A stretch of 64,000 bases of DNA from Desulfovibrio desulfuricans (GCF_024460775.1 NZ_JANFYZ010000006.1:181106-245105), one strand, 5' to 3'; numbered from the stretch's first letter, positions 11,968 through 21,079 are shown. Made by a program: numbers and translations. Notes: generated by a model from the sequence alone, not told the origin.

Positions 11968-12153
11968 ATGTCCCGTACTTCTCTGGAAGTAAAGGCCAAG
12001 CGCAAGCCTAAGTTCAGCGCCCGCGCCTACAATCGCTGCCCGCTTTGCGGTCGCCCCAGGGCTTTCCTGCGTCAGTTCGGCATCTGCCGTATCTGCTTCC
12101 GCAACATGGCCCTTCGTGGTGAACTGCCCGGCGTGCGCAAGTCGAGCTGGTAA
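11968..12153 (+). CDS. rpsN: 30S ribosomal protein S14, zinc-binding type
   Basis: A 61-residue short S14 with CPLCGR and CRIC pairs forming the zinc site (the C+ form), ending GVRKSSW. Zinc-independent long forms are about 90-100 residues. The RBS is TAGGAG. It is followed by a GC-rich hairpin region before rpsH. Confidence 0.96.
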   Translation: MSRTSLEVKAKRKPKFSARAYNRCPLCGRPRAFLRQFGICRICFRNMALRGELPGVRKSSW

Positions 12154-12158
12154 GATTT

Positions 12159-12190
12159 CCGGGCGTGCAAACGCCCGGGAGGCGCGCCTC
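12159..12190. promoter_or_regulatory. Tandem GC-rich hairpins between rpsN and rpsH
   Basis: CCGGGCG (12159-12165) pairs with CGCCCGG (12172-12178) around a 6-nt loop. The 12-bp self-complementary GAGGCGCGCCTC (12179-12190) follows without a gap. No T-tract follows, so it is unlikely to be a terminator. In E. coli S8 represses the spc operon by binding mRNA just upstream in the operon, so a control site before rpsH is possible. Confidence 0.4.
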
Positions 12191-12255
12191 GCGCGCCAGC
12201 GGGAAGTGGCGGCATAGTGCCGTCAACCCCGCCCCCAAACTCTCAGGAGCATTCG

Positions 12256-12636
12256 ATGTTGACAGATCCCATTGCGGATATGCTCACCCGCATCCGCAAC
12301 GCGCATTTGGCCCTGCACAAGGAAGTAAATGTGCCGAGCTCGAAGATGAAGGAATCTTTAGCCGCCATCCTCAAGCAGGAAGGTTACGTCGAAGACGTGG
12401 CCGTGGCCGAAAAAAACATTGTTATTACCCTTAAGTACCAGAAGGGAAAGCCCGTCATCAGCGGGCTGAAGCGTGTGAGCACGCCCGGTCGCCGGGTTTA
12501 TGTTGGCGCGCATAACATCCCCAGGGTGCAGAACGGCCTCGGCATCTGCATTTTGTCCACGTCCAGCGGCGTGCTGGACGGCATGACCGCCCATGAGAAG
12601 AAGGTGGGCGGCGAACTTCTGTGCGAAATCTGGTAG
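12256..12636 (+). CDS. rpsH: 30S ribosomal protein S8
   Basis: A 126-residue central-domain 16S rRNA-binding protein. It starts MLTDPIADMLTRIRNAH and ends with the LSTSSGVLDGMTAHEKKVGG segment typical of the family. The start at 12256 is set by AGGAG about 8 bp upstream; an earlier in-frame ATG at 12217 would add 13 unrelated residues. Confidence 0.96.
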   Translation: MLTDPIADMLTRIRNAHLALHKEVNVPSSKMKESLAAILKQEGYVEDVAVAEKNIVITLKYQKGKPVISGLKRVSTPGRRVYVGAHNIPRVQNGLGICILSTSSGVLDGMTAHEKKVGGELLCEIW

Positions 12637-12646
12637 GCGGTGCACC

Positions 12647-13186
12647 ATGTCGAGAATAGGTAGACTGCCCGTTGCCGTTCCCAATGGCGTTGAAGTCAAG
12701 ATCGGAACGGATGTTGTGGAAGTTAAAGGGCCCAAGGGCTCGCTGAGCACCCCTGTCTGCTCTCTGCTCACTTACGAGCAGGCCGATGGTCATGTGACCC
12801 TTGGCCGTATAGAAGATACCCGCCAGAGCCGTTCGCAGCACGGCCTGCGCCGCACCCTTCTTGCCAACTGCATTGAAGGCGTTACCAAGGGCTTCTCCAA
12901 GGGCCTGGAAGTTATCGGCGTCGGTTACCGCGTGGCGGTCAAGGGCAACATTATCGAGCTTTCTGTGGGCTATTCCCACCCTGTGCTCGTTGAACTGCCC
13001 GACGGCATCAAGGCCGTGGTTGAAGGTCAGGTTCTGACCCTCTCCGGCATCGACAAGGAACTTGTGGGCGAAATGGCCGCCAAGATTCGCCGCATTCGTA
13101 AGCCTGAACCCTACAAGGGCAAGGGCATCAAGTACGTTACCGAGACTATCCGCCGCAAGGTTGGTAAGTCCGGCGGCAAGAAGTAG
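12647..13186 (+). CDS. rplF: 50S ribosomal protein L6
   Basis: A 179-residue protein at the factor-binding base of the L7/L12 stalk. It opens [17 protein letters not shown] and ends with [16 protein letters not shown], the conserved L6 signature. A longer frame begins inside rpsH, but the ATG at 12647 is the family start. Confidence 0.96.
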   Translation: MSRIGRLPVAVPNGVEVKIGTDVVEVKGPKGSLSTPVCSLLTYEQADGHVTLGRIEDTRQSRSQHGLRRTLLANCIEGVTKGFSKGLEVIGVGYRVAVKGNIIELSVGYSHPVLVELPDGIKAVVEGQVLTLSGIDKELVGEMAAKIRRIRKPEPYKGKGIKYVTETIRRKVGKSGGKK

Positions 13187-13197
13187 GGGGGCGCGTC

Positions 13198-13557
13198 ATG
13201 AAATACAGCAAGAACGAATCCCGGCAGCGCCGCAAGATCCGTATCCGCAAGAAAGTCAACGGCACCTTCGAGCGCCCGCGTCTGGTTGTGTTCAGGTCCA
13301 ACCTGCACATCTACGCCCAGATCATCAACGATCTGGACGGCGTGACCCTGGCTGCCGCCTCTACCCTTACGCTTTCCAAGACCGAAGCCGGCATGCACTG
13401 CAACAAGAGCGGCGCCGAAATGGTGGGCAAGGAAATTGCCCGGATGGCCAAGGAGAAGAATATCAATCAGGTGGTATTCGATCGCAACGGGTACATTTAT
13501 CACGGTCGCGTCAAGGCCGTAGCCGACGGCGCCCGCGAAGGCGGCTTGGAGTTCTAA
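13198..13557 (+). CDS. rplR: 50S ribosomal protein L18
   Basis: A 119-residue 5S rRNA-binding protein. It is recognised by [19 protein letters not shown] and by the C-terminal [27 protein letters not shown] lies ahead of the ATG. Confidence 0.96.
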   Translation: MKYSKNESRQRRKIRIRKKVNGTFERPRLVVFRSNLHIYAQIINDLDGVTLAAASTLTLSKTEAGMHCNKSGAEMVGKEIARMAKEKNINQVVFDRNGYIYHGRVKAVADGAREGGLEF

Positions 13558-13558
13558 T

Positions 13559-14071
13559 ATGCGTCAGGAAAATACTGAAACTCAGCAGAACGAGTTGGGC
13601 GAAATCGAAAAGATCGTTTCCCTCAACCGCGTGGCCAAGGTCGTCAAGGGCGGTCGCCGTTTCAGCTTCAGCGCCCTCGTTGTTGTGGGCGATGGCAAGG
13701 GCGGCGTGGGCTTCGGTCTGGGCAAGGCCCAGGAAGTGCCTGAAGCACTGCGCAAAGCCACTGAACGCGCTCGCAAGAACCGCGTCCAGGTTGCCCTTGT
13801 TGAAGGCACCCTTCCTTATGAAGTGCTCGGTCGTTTCGGCGCCGGTCGCGTCATGCTGAAGCCCGCCTCTGAAGGTACCGGCATCATTGCCGGCGGTGCC
13901 GTGCGCGCCGTCATGGAAGCCGTAGGCATCCGCGACGTCCTCGCAAAGGCTATTGGTACCAACAATCCGCACAACGTGCTTCGTGCCACCATGCAGGGCC
14001 TCGTTTCCCTGCGCAGCGCCGAAGATGTTTCGGCTTTGCGCGGCAAGAAGCTGGAAGCCCCGAGGAAGTAA
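13559..14071 (+). CDS. rpsE: 30S ribosomal protein S5
   Basis: A 170-residue decoding-fidelity and mRNA-entry protein. The double-stranded RNA-binding domain ([20 protein letters not shown]) is followed by the conserved [15 protein letters not shown] and by [13 protein letters not shown]. It starts one base after the rplR stop. Confidence 0.97.
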   Translation: MRQENTETQQNELGEIEKIVSLNRVAKVVKGGRRFSFSALVVVGDGKGGVGFGLGKAQEVPEALRKATERARKNRVQVALVEGTLPYEVLGRFGAGRVMLKPASEGTGIIAGGAVRAVMEAVGIRDVLAKAIGTNNPHNVLRATMQGLVSLRSAEDVSALRGKKLEAPRK

Positions 14072-14073
14072 CC

Positions 14074-14250
14074 ATGGCAGAAATCAAGGTAAAACTCGTG
14101 CGTTCGCGCATCGGCTCCACGCCTGCGCAGCGCAAGCTGCTGGACTCCCTTGGCCTCAAGCGCCGCGAGATGGTCAAGACGTTCAAGGATACCCCGGCTA
14201 TCCGGGGCATTATCGCCAAAGTTCCGCATATGGTTGCCGTTGTTGAGTAA
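14074..14250 (+). CDS. rpmD: 50S ribosomal protein L30
   Basis: A 58-residue protein found by reading the gap between rpsE and rplO. It begins MAEIKVKLVRSRIGS and contains RKLLDSLGLKRREMVKTFKD, the typical L30 fold segment, ending MVAVVE. Position and length match the spc operon order exactly. It starts two bases after the rpsE stop. Confidence 0.95.
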   Translation: MAEIKVKLVRSRIGSTPAQRKLLDSLGLKRREMVKTFKDTPAIRGIIAKVPHMVAVVE

Positions 14251-14267
14251 CGGCCAAAGGATATACC

Positions 14268-14732
14268 ATGCAACTGCACAATCTGTTTCCTTTTCCGGAA
14301 GAGCGTAAGACCCGCCGTCGCGTGGGCCGTGGCTCTGGCTCCGGTCTGGGCTGCACTGCGGGCAAGGGCCACAAAGGGCAGAACGCTCGCGCCGGTGGCG
14401 GTGTCCGCCCTGGTTTTGAAGGCGGCCAGATGCCCCTGCAACGCCGTTTGCCCAAGCACGGTTTTAAGAACGCCCCCTTTAAGGTCACCTACGACATCGT
14501 CAATCTTGATGCGCTCGTGTCGGCCTTTCCGGGCAAAACCACCATCACCCTTGACGACATGTACGCTCGCGGTATTGTCCGCATGGGCGCGCCCGTGAAA
14601 ATTCTTTCGCGCGGCGAAGTCTCAGGCGCTCTGTCGGTGGAGGCTCACAAGTTCAGCCAGGCTGCTGCGGAAAAGATCCGCCAGGCTGGCGGCAACGTCA
14701 CTGAGCTGGAAGCGGTTTCTGCCGCTGAATAA
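14268..14732 (+). CDS. rplO: 50S ribosomal protein L15
   Basis: A 154-residue late-assembly protein. It is recognised by RRRVGRGSGSGLGCTAGKGH and the following Gly/Arg-rich stretch GGGVRPGFEGGQMPL. A short AGGATAT lies before the ATG. Two strong hairpins follow it before secY. Confidence 0.96.
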   Translation: MQLHNLFPFPEERKTRRRVGRGSGSGLGCTAGKGHKGQNARAGGGVRPGFEGGQMPLQRRLPKHGFKNAPFKVTYDIVNLDALVSAFPGKTTITLDDMYARGIVRMGAPVKILSRGEVSGALSVEAHKFSQAAAEKIRQAGGNVTELEAVSAAE

Positions 14733-14739
14733 TTCAGGT

Positions 14740-14759
14740 GGCCGCGCGCAAGCGCGGCC
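14740..14759 (+). promoter_or_regulatory. GNRA-loop hairpin after rplO
   Basis: GGCCGCGC (14740-14747) pairs with GCGCGGCC (14752-14759) around a GCAA tetraloop. It begins 7 bp after the rplO stop and has no T-tract, so it may slow 3' decay or processing rather than terminate. Confidence 0.5.
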
Positions 14760-14775
14760 TCACGGCTTTCACTGG

Positions 14776-14807
14776 CGTCATTGCCCGCCTCACGGCGGGC
14801 AATGACG
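14776..14807 (+). promoter_or_regulatory. 14-bp perfect hairpin between rplO and secY
   Basis: CGTCATTGCCCGCC (14776-14789) pairs perfectly with 14794-14807 around loop TCAC. No T-run follows, so read-through into secY is expected. It could set the ratio between ribosomal proteins and SecY by stabilising or processing the RNA. Confidence 0.5.
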
Positions 14808-14853
14808 TTGCGCACATACTGCGCCACAGGCGCACAAACGCAACGAGTGTTTC

Positions 14854-16167
14854 ATGGCAGTAGGATCGGCAAACAATATGGCGGGCCAGGCTTCGCTGAC
14901 CAAACGCATCGGCTGGACCTTCCTGATTTTGTGCTGCTACCGCATTGGCGTTCATGTGCCCATTCCGGGCGTTGACGCTTCTGCGCTGGCGTCGTTTTTT
15001 CAAAGCATGTCCGGCACGCTTTTCAGCCTGTTCGACATGTTTTCCGGCGGCGGCCTGTCCAACGTCTCGGTGTTCGCTCTGGGCGTCATGCCTTACATTT
15101 CGGCAAGCATTATCATCCAGCTTTTGCAGGTGGTCAGCCCCGACATCAAGCGCATGGCCAAGGAAGAAGGGCAGGCGGGGCGGCGTAAAATTACGCAGTA
15201 CACCCGTTACCTCACAGTGCTTATCACCCTGGTGCAGGGCCTCGGCATTGCCGTTGGTCTGGAAAATATGACCAGCCCCGCTGGCGCGCCCGTGGTTCTG
15301 GCACCCGGCTGGCATTTCCGTCTTGTGACCATGGCGACCTTTACGGCTGGTTCCGTGCTGGTCATGTGGCTTGGCGAGCAGATCACTGAGCGTGGTATCG
15401 GCAACGGTATCTCGCTGATCATTTTCTGCGGTATTGTGGTGGGCATTCCCCGCGGCATCATCCAGTCTGTGGCTCTTATACAGGCTGGCGACATGAGCAT
15501 TTTCATGGCGATTGTTATCGTGGTCCTGATGGCCGCGGTTACGGTAGCCATTGTGTTCGTTGAACGTTCGCAGAGAAGAATCCCCATCAGTTACGCCAAG
15601 CGTCAGGTTGGACGTAAAATGTACGGTGGTCAGAACTCGCACCTGCCTTTGCGTCTGAACACGGCGGGCGTTATTCCGCCTATTTTCGCATCATCGCTTT
15701 TGCTGTTCCCTGCTACTATTGGTCAGTTTTCGACCAACCATTATGTAAAGCAGGCAGCCGATTTCTTCTCGCCGCACGGCGTTGCTTACAACGTCCTGTA
15801 TGTGGCCTTGATGTTCTTCTTCTGCTATTTTTACACGGCCATCATTTTTGATCCCAAGGATATGGCTGAGAATCTTAAGAAGAACGGCGGGTTCATCCCC
15901 GGGATTCGTCCTGGTGAAAAGACCCAGGAATACGTGGACACGGTGCTTTCGCGGCTGACCCTTTCGGGGGCCACCTATATTTCAATAGTCTGCCTGCTGC
16001 CCATGCTGCTCATCAGCAACTTCAACGTGCCTTTCTATTTTGGCGGCACGAGCTTGCTGATCCTTGTGGGCGTGGCCATGGACTTCATGAATCAGGTGGA
16101 ATCACACATGATTTCCAGCCAGTATCAGGGCCTCATGGCCAAGGCGCGGAAGAGCGGCAGGCTCTAG
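14854..16167 (+). CDS. secY: Preprotein translocase channel subunit SecY
   Basis: A 437-residue inner-membrane channel with ten hydrophobic segments. The plug and TM2 region is IPGVDASALASFF...LFDMFSGG, and ALGVMPYISASIIIQLLQ is the family signature. The cytoplasmic loop between TM8 and TM9 (NLKKNGGFIPGIRPGEKT) is the SecA and ribosome contact. It lies in the spc operon as usual; no strong Shine-Dalgarno is seen before the ATG, only CAACGAG. Confidence 0.97.
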   Translation: MAVGSANNMAGQASLTKRIGWTFLILCCYRIGVHVPIPGVDASALASFFQSMSGTLFSLFDMFSGGGLSNVSVFALGVMPYISASIIIQLLQVVSPDIKRMAKEEGQAGRRKITQYTRYLTVLITLVQGLGIAVGLENMTSPAGAPVVLAPGWHFRLVTMATFTAGSVLVMWLGEQITERGIGNGISLIIFCGIVVGIPRGIIQSVALIQAGDMSIFMAIVIVVLMAAVTVAIVFVERSQRRIPISYAKRQVGRKMYGGQNSHLPLRLNTAGVIPPIFASSLLLFPATIGQFSTNHYVKQAADFFSPHGVAYNVLYVALMFFFCYFYTAIIFDPKDMAENLKKNGGFIPGIRPGEKTQEYVDTVLSRLTLSGATYISIVCLLPMLLISNFNVPFYFGGTSLLILVGVAMDFMNQVESHMISSQYQGLMAKARKSGRL

Positions 16168-16228
16168 AAAGTCGGGGCAGGCCTCTGGCTTGCCCTTCGC
16201 TTTCGCAAGCGCGGATGGTGATTGTATA

Positions 16229-17023
16229 ATGAAAAAGTATCACGGCGCATTCATCAAGAATGAAAGGGAAGTGGCCTGCCTGCGGGAAGCAAACCGCATG
16301 GTGGCCAACATACTGGATGCCGTGGGCGATGTGGTGGAGCCGGGCCTGCCTACCATGCGTCTTGAAGAGTTGGCGCGCGACATGTGCTCCGACTATAAGG
16401 TAAAGCCGGCGTTTCTGGGCTACTGCGGTTATCCTTTCGCCCTGTGCTGCTCGGTCAACGAGCAGGTGGTGCATGGTTTTCCTTCTGCGCGGCTGCTTAA
16501 GGAAGGCGATATCGTCAGCATCGACATGGGCGTTGTGTATGAAGGTTTTGTGGGCGATGCCGCTCGTACCTTTCCGGTTGGCAAGGTCAGCGATGAAGCA
16601 CGCAAACTCATGCGGATAACGGAAGAAAGCCTGTACGTTGGCATTGAACAGGCCCGGGCTGGCAATGATGTCTACGACATCGGCGCGGCTGTTCAGGATT
16701 ATGTTGAGGCCGCCGGTTTCAACGTTGTGCGACGTTTTGTTGGGCATGGCGTGGGCGCGAAAATGCATGAAAAACCCGAAGTTCCGAACTTCAGGCCTGG
16801 CATGCGTGGGTTGACCTTGCAAAACGGCATGGTCATTGCCATCGAACCCATGGTAACTGTTGGCACCTACGAAGTGGACATTCTGGACGACCAGTGGACC
16901 GCCGTGACTCGCGACGGTTTGTGGGCCGCTCACTTTGAACACAGTGTTGCCATAACCCCAAATGGCCCCCAGATTCTCAGCATTTCGGACCGTGGTTTGA
17001 ACCGGCACACAATTGAAGGTTGA
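16229..17023 (+). CDS. map: Type I methionine aminopeptidase
   Basis: A 264-residue dinuclear-metal enzyme that removes the initiator Met. Metal ligands are visible as the two Asp in IDMGVVYEGFVGDAARTF, the His in GHGVGAKMHEKP, and the Glu of AIEPM and FEHSVA; the substrate His is in VVHGFP. A longer frame starts at 16190, but MKKYHGAFIKNERE at 16229 is the family-like start. It lies between secY and rpmJ; adk and infA, often found here, are absent. Confidence 0.94.
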   Translation: MKKYHGAFIKNEREVACLREANRMVANILDAVGDVVEPGLPTMRLEELARDMCSDYKVKPAFLGYCGYPFALCCSVNEQVVHGFPSARLLKEGDIVSIDMGVVYEGFVGDAARTFPVGKVSDEARKLMRITEESLYVGIEQARAGNDVYDIGAAVQDYVEAAGFNVVRRFVGHGVGAKMHEKPEVPNFRPGMRGLTLQNGMVIAIEPMVTVGTYEVDILDDQWTAVTRDGLWAAHFEHSVAITPNGPQILSISDRGLNRHTIEG

Positions 17024-17160
17024 CATCAGCGTTAAAGCTGGATAAAGATTTCCGTTCCCGTCCTTAATTTTGAGGACTGCGGCCTGTTGTTCTATCGTGG
17101 CGAAGCCGCAAGCCGGATCTTTATTTGGTCAATGCAATGGTTTCTTATTGGAGATGAGGT

Positions 17161-17274
17161 ATGAAAGTAAGACCTTCCGTCAAGAAAATATGCCCCAAGT
17201 GTAAGGTTATCCGGCGCAAGGGAGTGCTTCGAGTTATCTGCGAAAACCCCCGGCACAAGCAGCGCCAGGGCTAG
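17161..17274 (+). CDS. rpmJ: 50S ribosomal protein L36
   Basis: A 37-residue zinc-ribbon protein. It reads [20 protein letters not shown] and then [13 protein letters not shown], with ligands CPKC, one further Cys and His (C-x2-C...C...H). GGAGATGAGGT precedes the ATG. It opens the alpha part of the block. Confidence 0.96.
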
Positions 17275-17289
17275 GGCAGGAGACTAATT

Positions 17290-17658
17290 GTGGCGAGAAT
17301 AGCAGGTGTTGATTTGCCTCGCGGCAAACGGGTGGACATTGCGCTCACCTACATTTATGGCATTGGCCGTACCACGGCCATGAAAATTCTGGATACCACC
17401 GGCGTTAACTGGGAGCGTAGCATTGACGACCTCTCCGCTGACGAAGTTAACGAGATCCGTAAGGAACTCGAACAGAACTACAAGGTGGAAGGCGACCTGC
17501 GTCGCGAAATCTCCAGCAACATTAAGCGCCTTATGGACATTGGTTGTTTCCGTGGTCTGCGTCACCGTCGCGGTTTGCCCGTGCATGGTCAGCGCACCCA
17601 TACCAATGCCCGCACCCGTAAGGGACCCCGCCGCGGCGCCGTAGGCAAGAAGAAGTAG
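17290..17658 (+). CDS. rpsM: 30S ribosomal protein S13 (GTG start)
   Basis: A 122-residue head protein that contacts P-site tRNA and S19. It is recognised by [25 protein letters not shown] and by [20 protein letters not shown]. The start codon is GTG, placed by the family N-terminus and by GGAG 6-8 bp upstream. In E. coli the alpha operon is controlled by S4 near this gene. Confidence 0.97.
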   Translation: MARIAGVDLPRGKRVDIALTYIYGIGRTTAMKILDTTGVNWERSIDDLSADEVNEIRKELEQNYKVEGDLRREISSNIKRLMDIGCFRGLRHRRGLPVHGQRTHTNARTRKGPRRGAVGKKK

Positions 17659-17728
17659 CGGTGCGGCTGCGCTTGTCGCAGTTTGTAAAGCGGATGCAGC
17701 AATAGTGCTGCCGTGAGGACGAACGGAT

Positions 17729-17749
17729 TTTTCCGCCATTGGCGGAAAA
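17729..17749. promoter_or_regulatory. Hairpin between rpsM and rpsK
   Basis: TTTTCCGCC (17729-17737) pairs with GGCGGAAAA (17741-17749) around ATT, in an unusually long 123-bp gap for this operon. It has no T-tract on the coding strand. It may be a regulatory or processing site. Confidence 0.4.
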
Positions 17750-17781
17750 GAATCTGACAAGCTTCCAATTTGAGGTTAGTT

Positions 17782-18171
17782 ATGGCCAGACCCAAGAAAG
17801 TGGTCAAGAAAAAGGAAAAGAAGAACGTGCCGGTGGGCATCGCCCACATCCAGGCTTCGTTCAACAACACCATCATTACTTTTACGGATACGCGCGGCAA
17901 TGCTGTCTCCTGGGCCTCCTCTGGCCAGAGCGGCTTTAAGGGTTCGCGTAAGTCCACCCCCTTTGCTGCGCAGGTTGCCGCTGAAACGGCTGCCCGCAAG
18001 GCTCAGGACAACGGCATGCGTACCGTGGGCATCTATGTGAAAGGCCCCGGTTCCGGTCGTGAAGCCGCCATGCGCGCTATTTCGGCTATCGGCTTCAAGG
18101 TGGCGTTCATCCGCGACGTTACGCCCATTCCGCACAATGGCTGCCGGCCGCCCAAGCGCCGCCGCGTCTAG
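17782..18171 (+). CDS. rpsK: 30S ribosomal protein S11
   Basis: A 129-residue platform protein at the mRNA exit. It is recognised by [20 protein letters not shown] and the C-terminal [18 protein letters not shown]. The ATG at 17782 is preferred over 17770 because the family starts MARPKK and GAGG lies about 6 bp before it. Confidence 0.97.
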   Translation: MARPKKVVKKKEKKNVPVGIAHIQASFNNTIITFTDTRGNAVSWASSGQSGFKGSRKSTPFAAQVAAETAARKAQDNGMRTVGIYVKGPGSGREAAMRAISAIGFKVAFIRDVTPIPHNGCRPPKRRRV

Positions 18172-18218
18172 TTTGCGCCTAGCGTAAACCGCGCCTAAAC
18201 CGTAAGAGGTAAAGATAG

Positions 18219-18845
18219 ATGGCTAAATATACTGAAGCCAAGTGCCGCATGTGCCGTCGCGAAGGCTGCAAGCTTTTTCTGAAGGGCGACCGTTGCTTCA
18301 CTGACAAGTGTGCATACGACCGTCGTCCTTATGCCCCCGGTCAGCATGGCCGTGCGCGCAAGAAGGTCAGCGAATACGCAGTGCAGCTGCGTGAGAAGCA
18401 GAAGACCCGCCGCGCTTACGGCATTCTCGAACGCCAGTTCCATGGCTACTTCGAGAAGGCCGAAATGCAGAAGGGCGTTACTGGTACCAACCTGCTCGTT
18501 ATTCTTGAACGCCGCCTCGACAACGTGGTGTACCGCCTTGGGTTTGCCAACTCGCGCAACCAGGCTCGTCAGCTCGTGCGGCACGGCATTTTCACCCTTA
18601 ACGGCCGCAAGGTGAACATTCCTTCCTTGCAGGTTCGCGTGGGTGACAGCATTGAAGTGCCCGAAAAGAACCGCAAGATTCCCGTGCTTGCAGAAGCTCA
18701 GGAAGTCATTGCGCGTCGTGGTTGCCCCGCCTGGCTTGAGGCCGACGGCGCAGCTTTCAAAGGCTCTGTCAAGGCGCTGCCGCAGCGTGACGATATCCAG
18801 TTCCCCGTCAACGAGCAGCTGATTGTCGAACTTTACTCGAAATAA
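18219..18845 (+). CDS. rpsD: 30S ribosomal protein S4, zinc-binding type
   Basis: A 208-residue 16S rRNA nucleating protein and, in E. coli, repressor of the alpha operon. The N-terminal Cys cluster ([12 protein letters not shown], then CFTDKC) marks the zinc-binding form. The S4 RNA-binding domain is seen as [27 protein letters not shown] lies before the ATG. Confidence 0.97.
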   Translation: MAKYTEAKCRMCRREGCKLFLKGDRCFTDKCAYDRRPYAPGQHGRARKKVSEYAVQLREKQKTRRAYGILERQFHGYFEKAEMQKGVTGTNLLVILERRLDNVVYRLGFANSRNQARQLVRHGIFTLNGRKVNIPSLQVRVGDSIEVPEKNRKIPVLAEAQEVIARRGCPAWLEADGAAFKGSVKALPQRDDIQFPVNEQLIVELYSK

Positions 18846-18857
18846 GCGGGGGTTCGC

Positions 18858-19901
18858 ATGCTTATAAAACAGGGCGAACGCCTTATAAATGCACGCAACT
18901 GGTCAGAGCTTGTAAAGCCCGATCAGATCATGCGCGAAGAAGAAACCGCCAGCATCACGCATGGCAAATTCATTTGCGAACCGTTGGAACGGGGCTACGG
19001 CACCACCATCGGCAATGCAATGCGCCGGGTTCTTTTGTCGTCCCTTCAGGGTGCGGCCTTTGTGTCGGTGAAAATCATCGGCGTGCAGCATGAATTCACC
19101 ACTGTGCACGGTGTTCTTGAAGACATCACTGATGTCATTCTGAACATCAAGCAGGTTCGCCTGCGCATGGACACCGATGAACCACAGCGCATTACCCTGC
19201 GCGTTGACCAGAAGGGTCCGGTGACCGCCGGGCACATCATGGGCAACCAGCATGTTGAAGTGCTCAATCCTGATCAGCACATTGCCACCCTCACCGAGGA
19301 TGTCGTGCTTGAAATGGAATTTGAGGCTCGCATGGGCAAGGGCTATGTGCCTGCGGACATGCACGAGGGACTGAACGAGGAAATCGGCGTTATCAAGCTG
19401 GATTCCAGTTTCTCCCCTGTGCGCAAGGTGGCCTACACCGTGGAACAGGCTCGTGTTGGCCAGATGACCAACTATGACCGCCTGTTGCTGGAAGTATGGA
19501 CCGACGGCTCCCTCACACCCGAGGATGCCATTGCCTACAGTGCCAAGATCATCAAGGACCAGATTTCTGTGTTCATCAACTTTGATGAACGCGTGTCTGG
19601 CGACATGCGGCACGGCAGCGGCGAGAGCGGCGAAATCAATGAGCATCTGTACAAGAGCATTGACGATCTTGAATTGTCGGTGCGTGCTACAAACTGCCTG
19701 CGCGGCGCCAACATTGCCCTTGTGGGCGAACTGGTGCAGCGTTCGGAAGGCGAGATGCTCAAGACCAAGAATTTTGGTCGCAAGTCGTTGGATGAAATCA
19801 AGGGCGTTCTTTTGGACATGGGCCTTGACTTCGGCATGAAGGTCGATTCCTTCGACAAGAAATATCAGGAATGGAAAAGGAAGCAGCAAAATGAGGCATA
19901 G
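18858..19901 (+). CDS. rpoA: RNA polymerase alpha subunit
   Basis: A 347-residue subunit that seeds polymerase assembly. The N-terminal dimerisation domain includes [20 protein letters not shown]. The C-terminal domain, which contacts UP elements and activators, has [13 protein letters not shown] and the helix [11 protein letters not shown]. It overlaps rplQ by 11 bp, suggesting coupled translation. Confidence 0.97.
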   Translation: MLIKQGERLINARNWSELVKPDQIMREEETASITHGKFICEPLERGYGTTIGNAMRRVLLSSLQGAAFVSVKIIGVQHEFTTVHGVLEDITDVILNIKQVRLRMDTDEPQRITLRVDQKGPVTAGHIMGNQHVEVLNPDQHIATLTEDVVLEMEFEARMGKGYVPADMHEGLNEEIGVIKLDSSFSPVRKVAYTVEQARVGQMTNYDRLLLEVWTDGSLTPEDAIAYSAKIIKDQISVFINFDERVSGDMRHGSGESGEINEHLYKSIDDLELSVRATNCLRGANIALVGELVQRSEGEMLKTKNFGRKSLDEIKGVLLDMGLDFGMKVDSFDKKYQEWKRKQQNEA

Positions 19902-20346
19902 CAATTCCGGCAGGAAACTCTCGCGTACGCCTGCGCACCGTAAGGCCCTGTTGCAAAATCTCGCTAAGGCCCTGCTGATCCACGGCAAAATCCGCACCAC
20001 GGAAATTAAGGCCAAGGAGCTGCGCCGGGTGGTGGAACCCCTGATCACCCTTGCCAAGCGCAACGACCTGCACGCCCGCCGTCAGGCATACCGTGTGTTG
20101 AACGATCACGCTCTGGTTAAGCGCCTTTTTGACGAGATCGGCCCTGTTTTCGCCGGTGTTCCCGGCGGTTACACCCGTATCCTTAAGCTGGCCATGCCCC
20201 GTAAGGGCGACAACGCCCCCATGGCCATTATTGAGCTTTCTCGCGCTCTTGAAGCTGCTCCCGCTACGGAAGCCGCCGCTGAAGAAGCGCCTGCCAAGCC
20301 CAAGCGTACCCGCAAGCCCAAGGCTGAAGAAACCGCCGAAGCGTAA
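19891..20346 (+). CDS. rplQ: 50S ribosomal protein L17
   Basis: A 151-residue protein and last gene of the alpha operon. It starts [20 protein letters not shown] and has [21 protein letters not shown]. Beyond the core is an Ala/Glu/Lys/Pro tail of about 30 residues ([20 protein letters not shown]). The start lies inside the rpoA end. Confidence 0.96.
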   Translation: MRHSNSGRKLSRTPAHRKALLQNLAKALLIHGKIRTTEIKAKELRRVVEPLITLAKRNDLHARRQAYRVLNDHALVKRLFDEIGPVFAGVPGGYTRILKLAMPRKGDNAPMAIIELSRALEAAPATEAAAEEAPAKPKRTRKPKAEETAEA

Positions 20347-20371
20347 GAGCTTTGCTGGTTTGATGAATACT

Positions 20372-20400
20372 GACAAAGGGGCGCTATGCGCCCCTTTGTC
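20372..20400 (+). terminator. Rho-independent terminator of the ribosomal block
   Basis: A 13-bp perfect stem (20372-20384 with 20388-20400) with loop TAT is followed by GTTTTG. It begins 26 bp after the rplQ stop. Confidence 0.88.
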
Positions 20401-20963
20401 GTTTTGCTTGGCAATCATTCCGGACAGAAAGCCATCTGCTCCGGTGCGGCATCCCATGCGCACACAGATGCATGCACCGGCCCCGATCCAAAACATTTTT
20501 TTTAAACAGCAGGCCCACTCTCCCATCCTTTGCGGATTACGGCGCACCAAACTCTGCCCTATTCTTTCTCCTTCGCTGTTGAGTAATTTTCTAAGAAATC
20601 TATTCCTTAGCCCCTGCGAGTGCCCCAATTAATCTCTCGTGTTTGATTCGAGGCTGTCCTTTTGTTGGGCAATGATCTTAGATTGACCGGATCTTTTGAC
20701 GGTAGTCCCGAGCCTGGGTGCTAAAGCAGGCCTTCCCAAAAAGCTGTTAGTTAGCTGAGTTCCGTGAACTTTCCTGAAGTTCAAGATGATGCAGGCAGCA
20801 TTGGTAGTGGGATATCATCTAGTGGCGTTCAGTCCCAGACAGTTTTATGCTCATCCCAAATATCAAAGCGTAAGCTTTCAAAAACACGCTCTCTGATTCA
20901 CGCAGCTCAAAGCGGTGTAGTTATTCCTCAAATTTTTTTTATAACTTACTAATTATACGTAGT
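20401..20963. other. Gap after the ribosomal block, AT-rich to its right
   Basis: No gene is supported in this 560-bp stretch. It contains the decayed third copy of a dispersed repeat (20726-20787). Base composition drops sharply from the GC-rich ribosomal block to AT-rich sequence toward 20940, marking the start of the accessory region. Confidence 0.6.
20726..20787 (+). repeat. Dispersed structured repeat, decayed copy
   Basis: It shares AAGCTGTTAG, TTAGC, GAACT, TCCTG and AGTTCAAGAT, in the same order and spacing, with the better copies at 39652 and 61135. Its second hairpin reads TGAACTT-TCCTG-AAGTTCA where the others have GAACTC and GAGTTC, a paired change that keeps the stem. The first stem is broken. 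Confidence 0.55.
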
Positions 20964-20999
20964 TATAACTTTTTTAATTGTTGAATGCGTCTTGTTATA
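20964..20999. promoter_or_regulatory. Upstream inverted repeat of the fumarate cassette, copy A
   Basis: TATAAC (20964-20969) and GTTATA (20994-20999) are inverted half-sites whose starts are 30 bp apart. The flanks TATAACTTTT and TGTTATAAAAG, with a 19-bp spacer between them, are identical in copy B before the fumarase genes. A binding site for the adjacent NtrC-type regulator is inferred. Confidence 0.6.
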
Positions 21000-21044
21000 A
21001 AAGGCACAATCTCCTGAAATCACGGGATCAGCCCAATTTATTCC

Positions 21045-21079
21045 AAATCCTCCATAACTTTTGTTATGGAGGATTTTTT
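21045..21079 (+). terminator. Terminator-like palindrome of cassette A, possible enhancer site
   Basis: A 14-bp stem (21045-21058 with 21063-21076) with loop TTTT runs into a T-tract. The stem centre is ATAAC-TTTT-GTTAT, the same half-site as the upstream repeat. No gene ends before it after the rplQ terminator, so as a terminator it would need a short unannotated transcript. As a DNA site its centre is about 108 bp before the predicted sigma-54 start, a normal enhancer distance. Confidence 0.55.
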
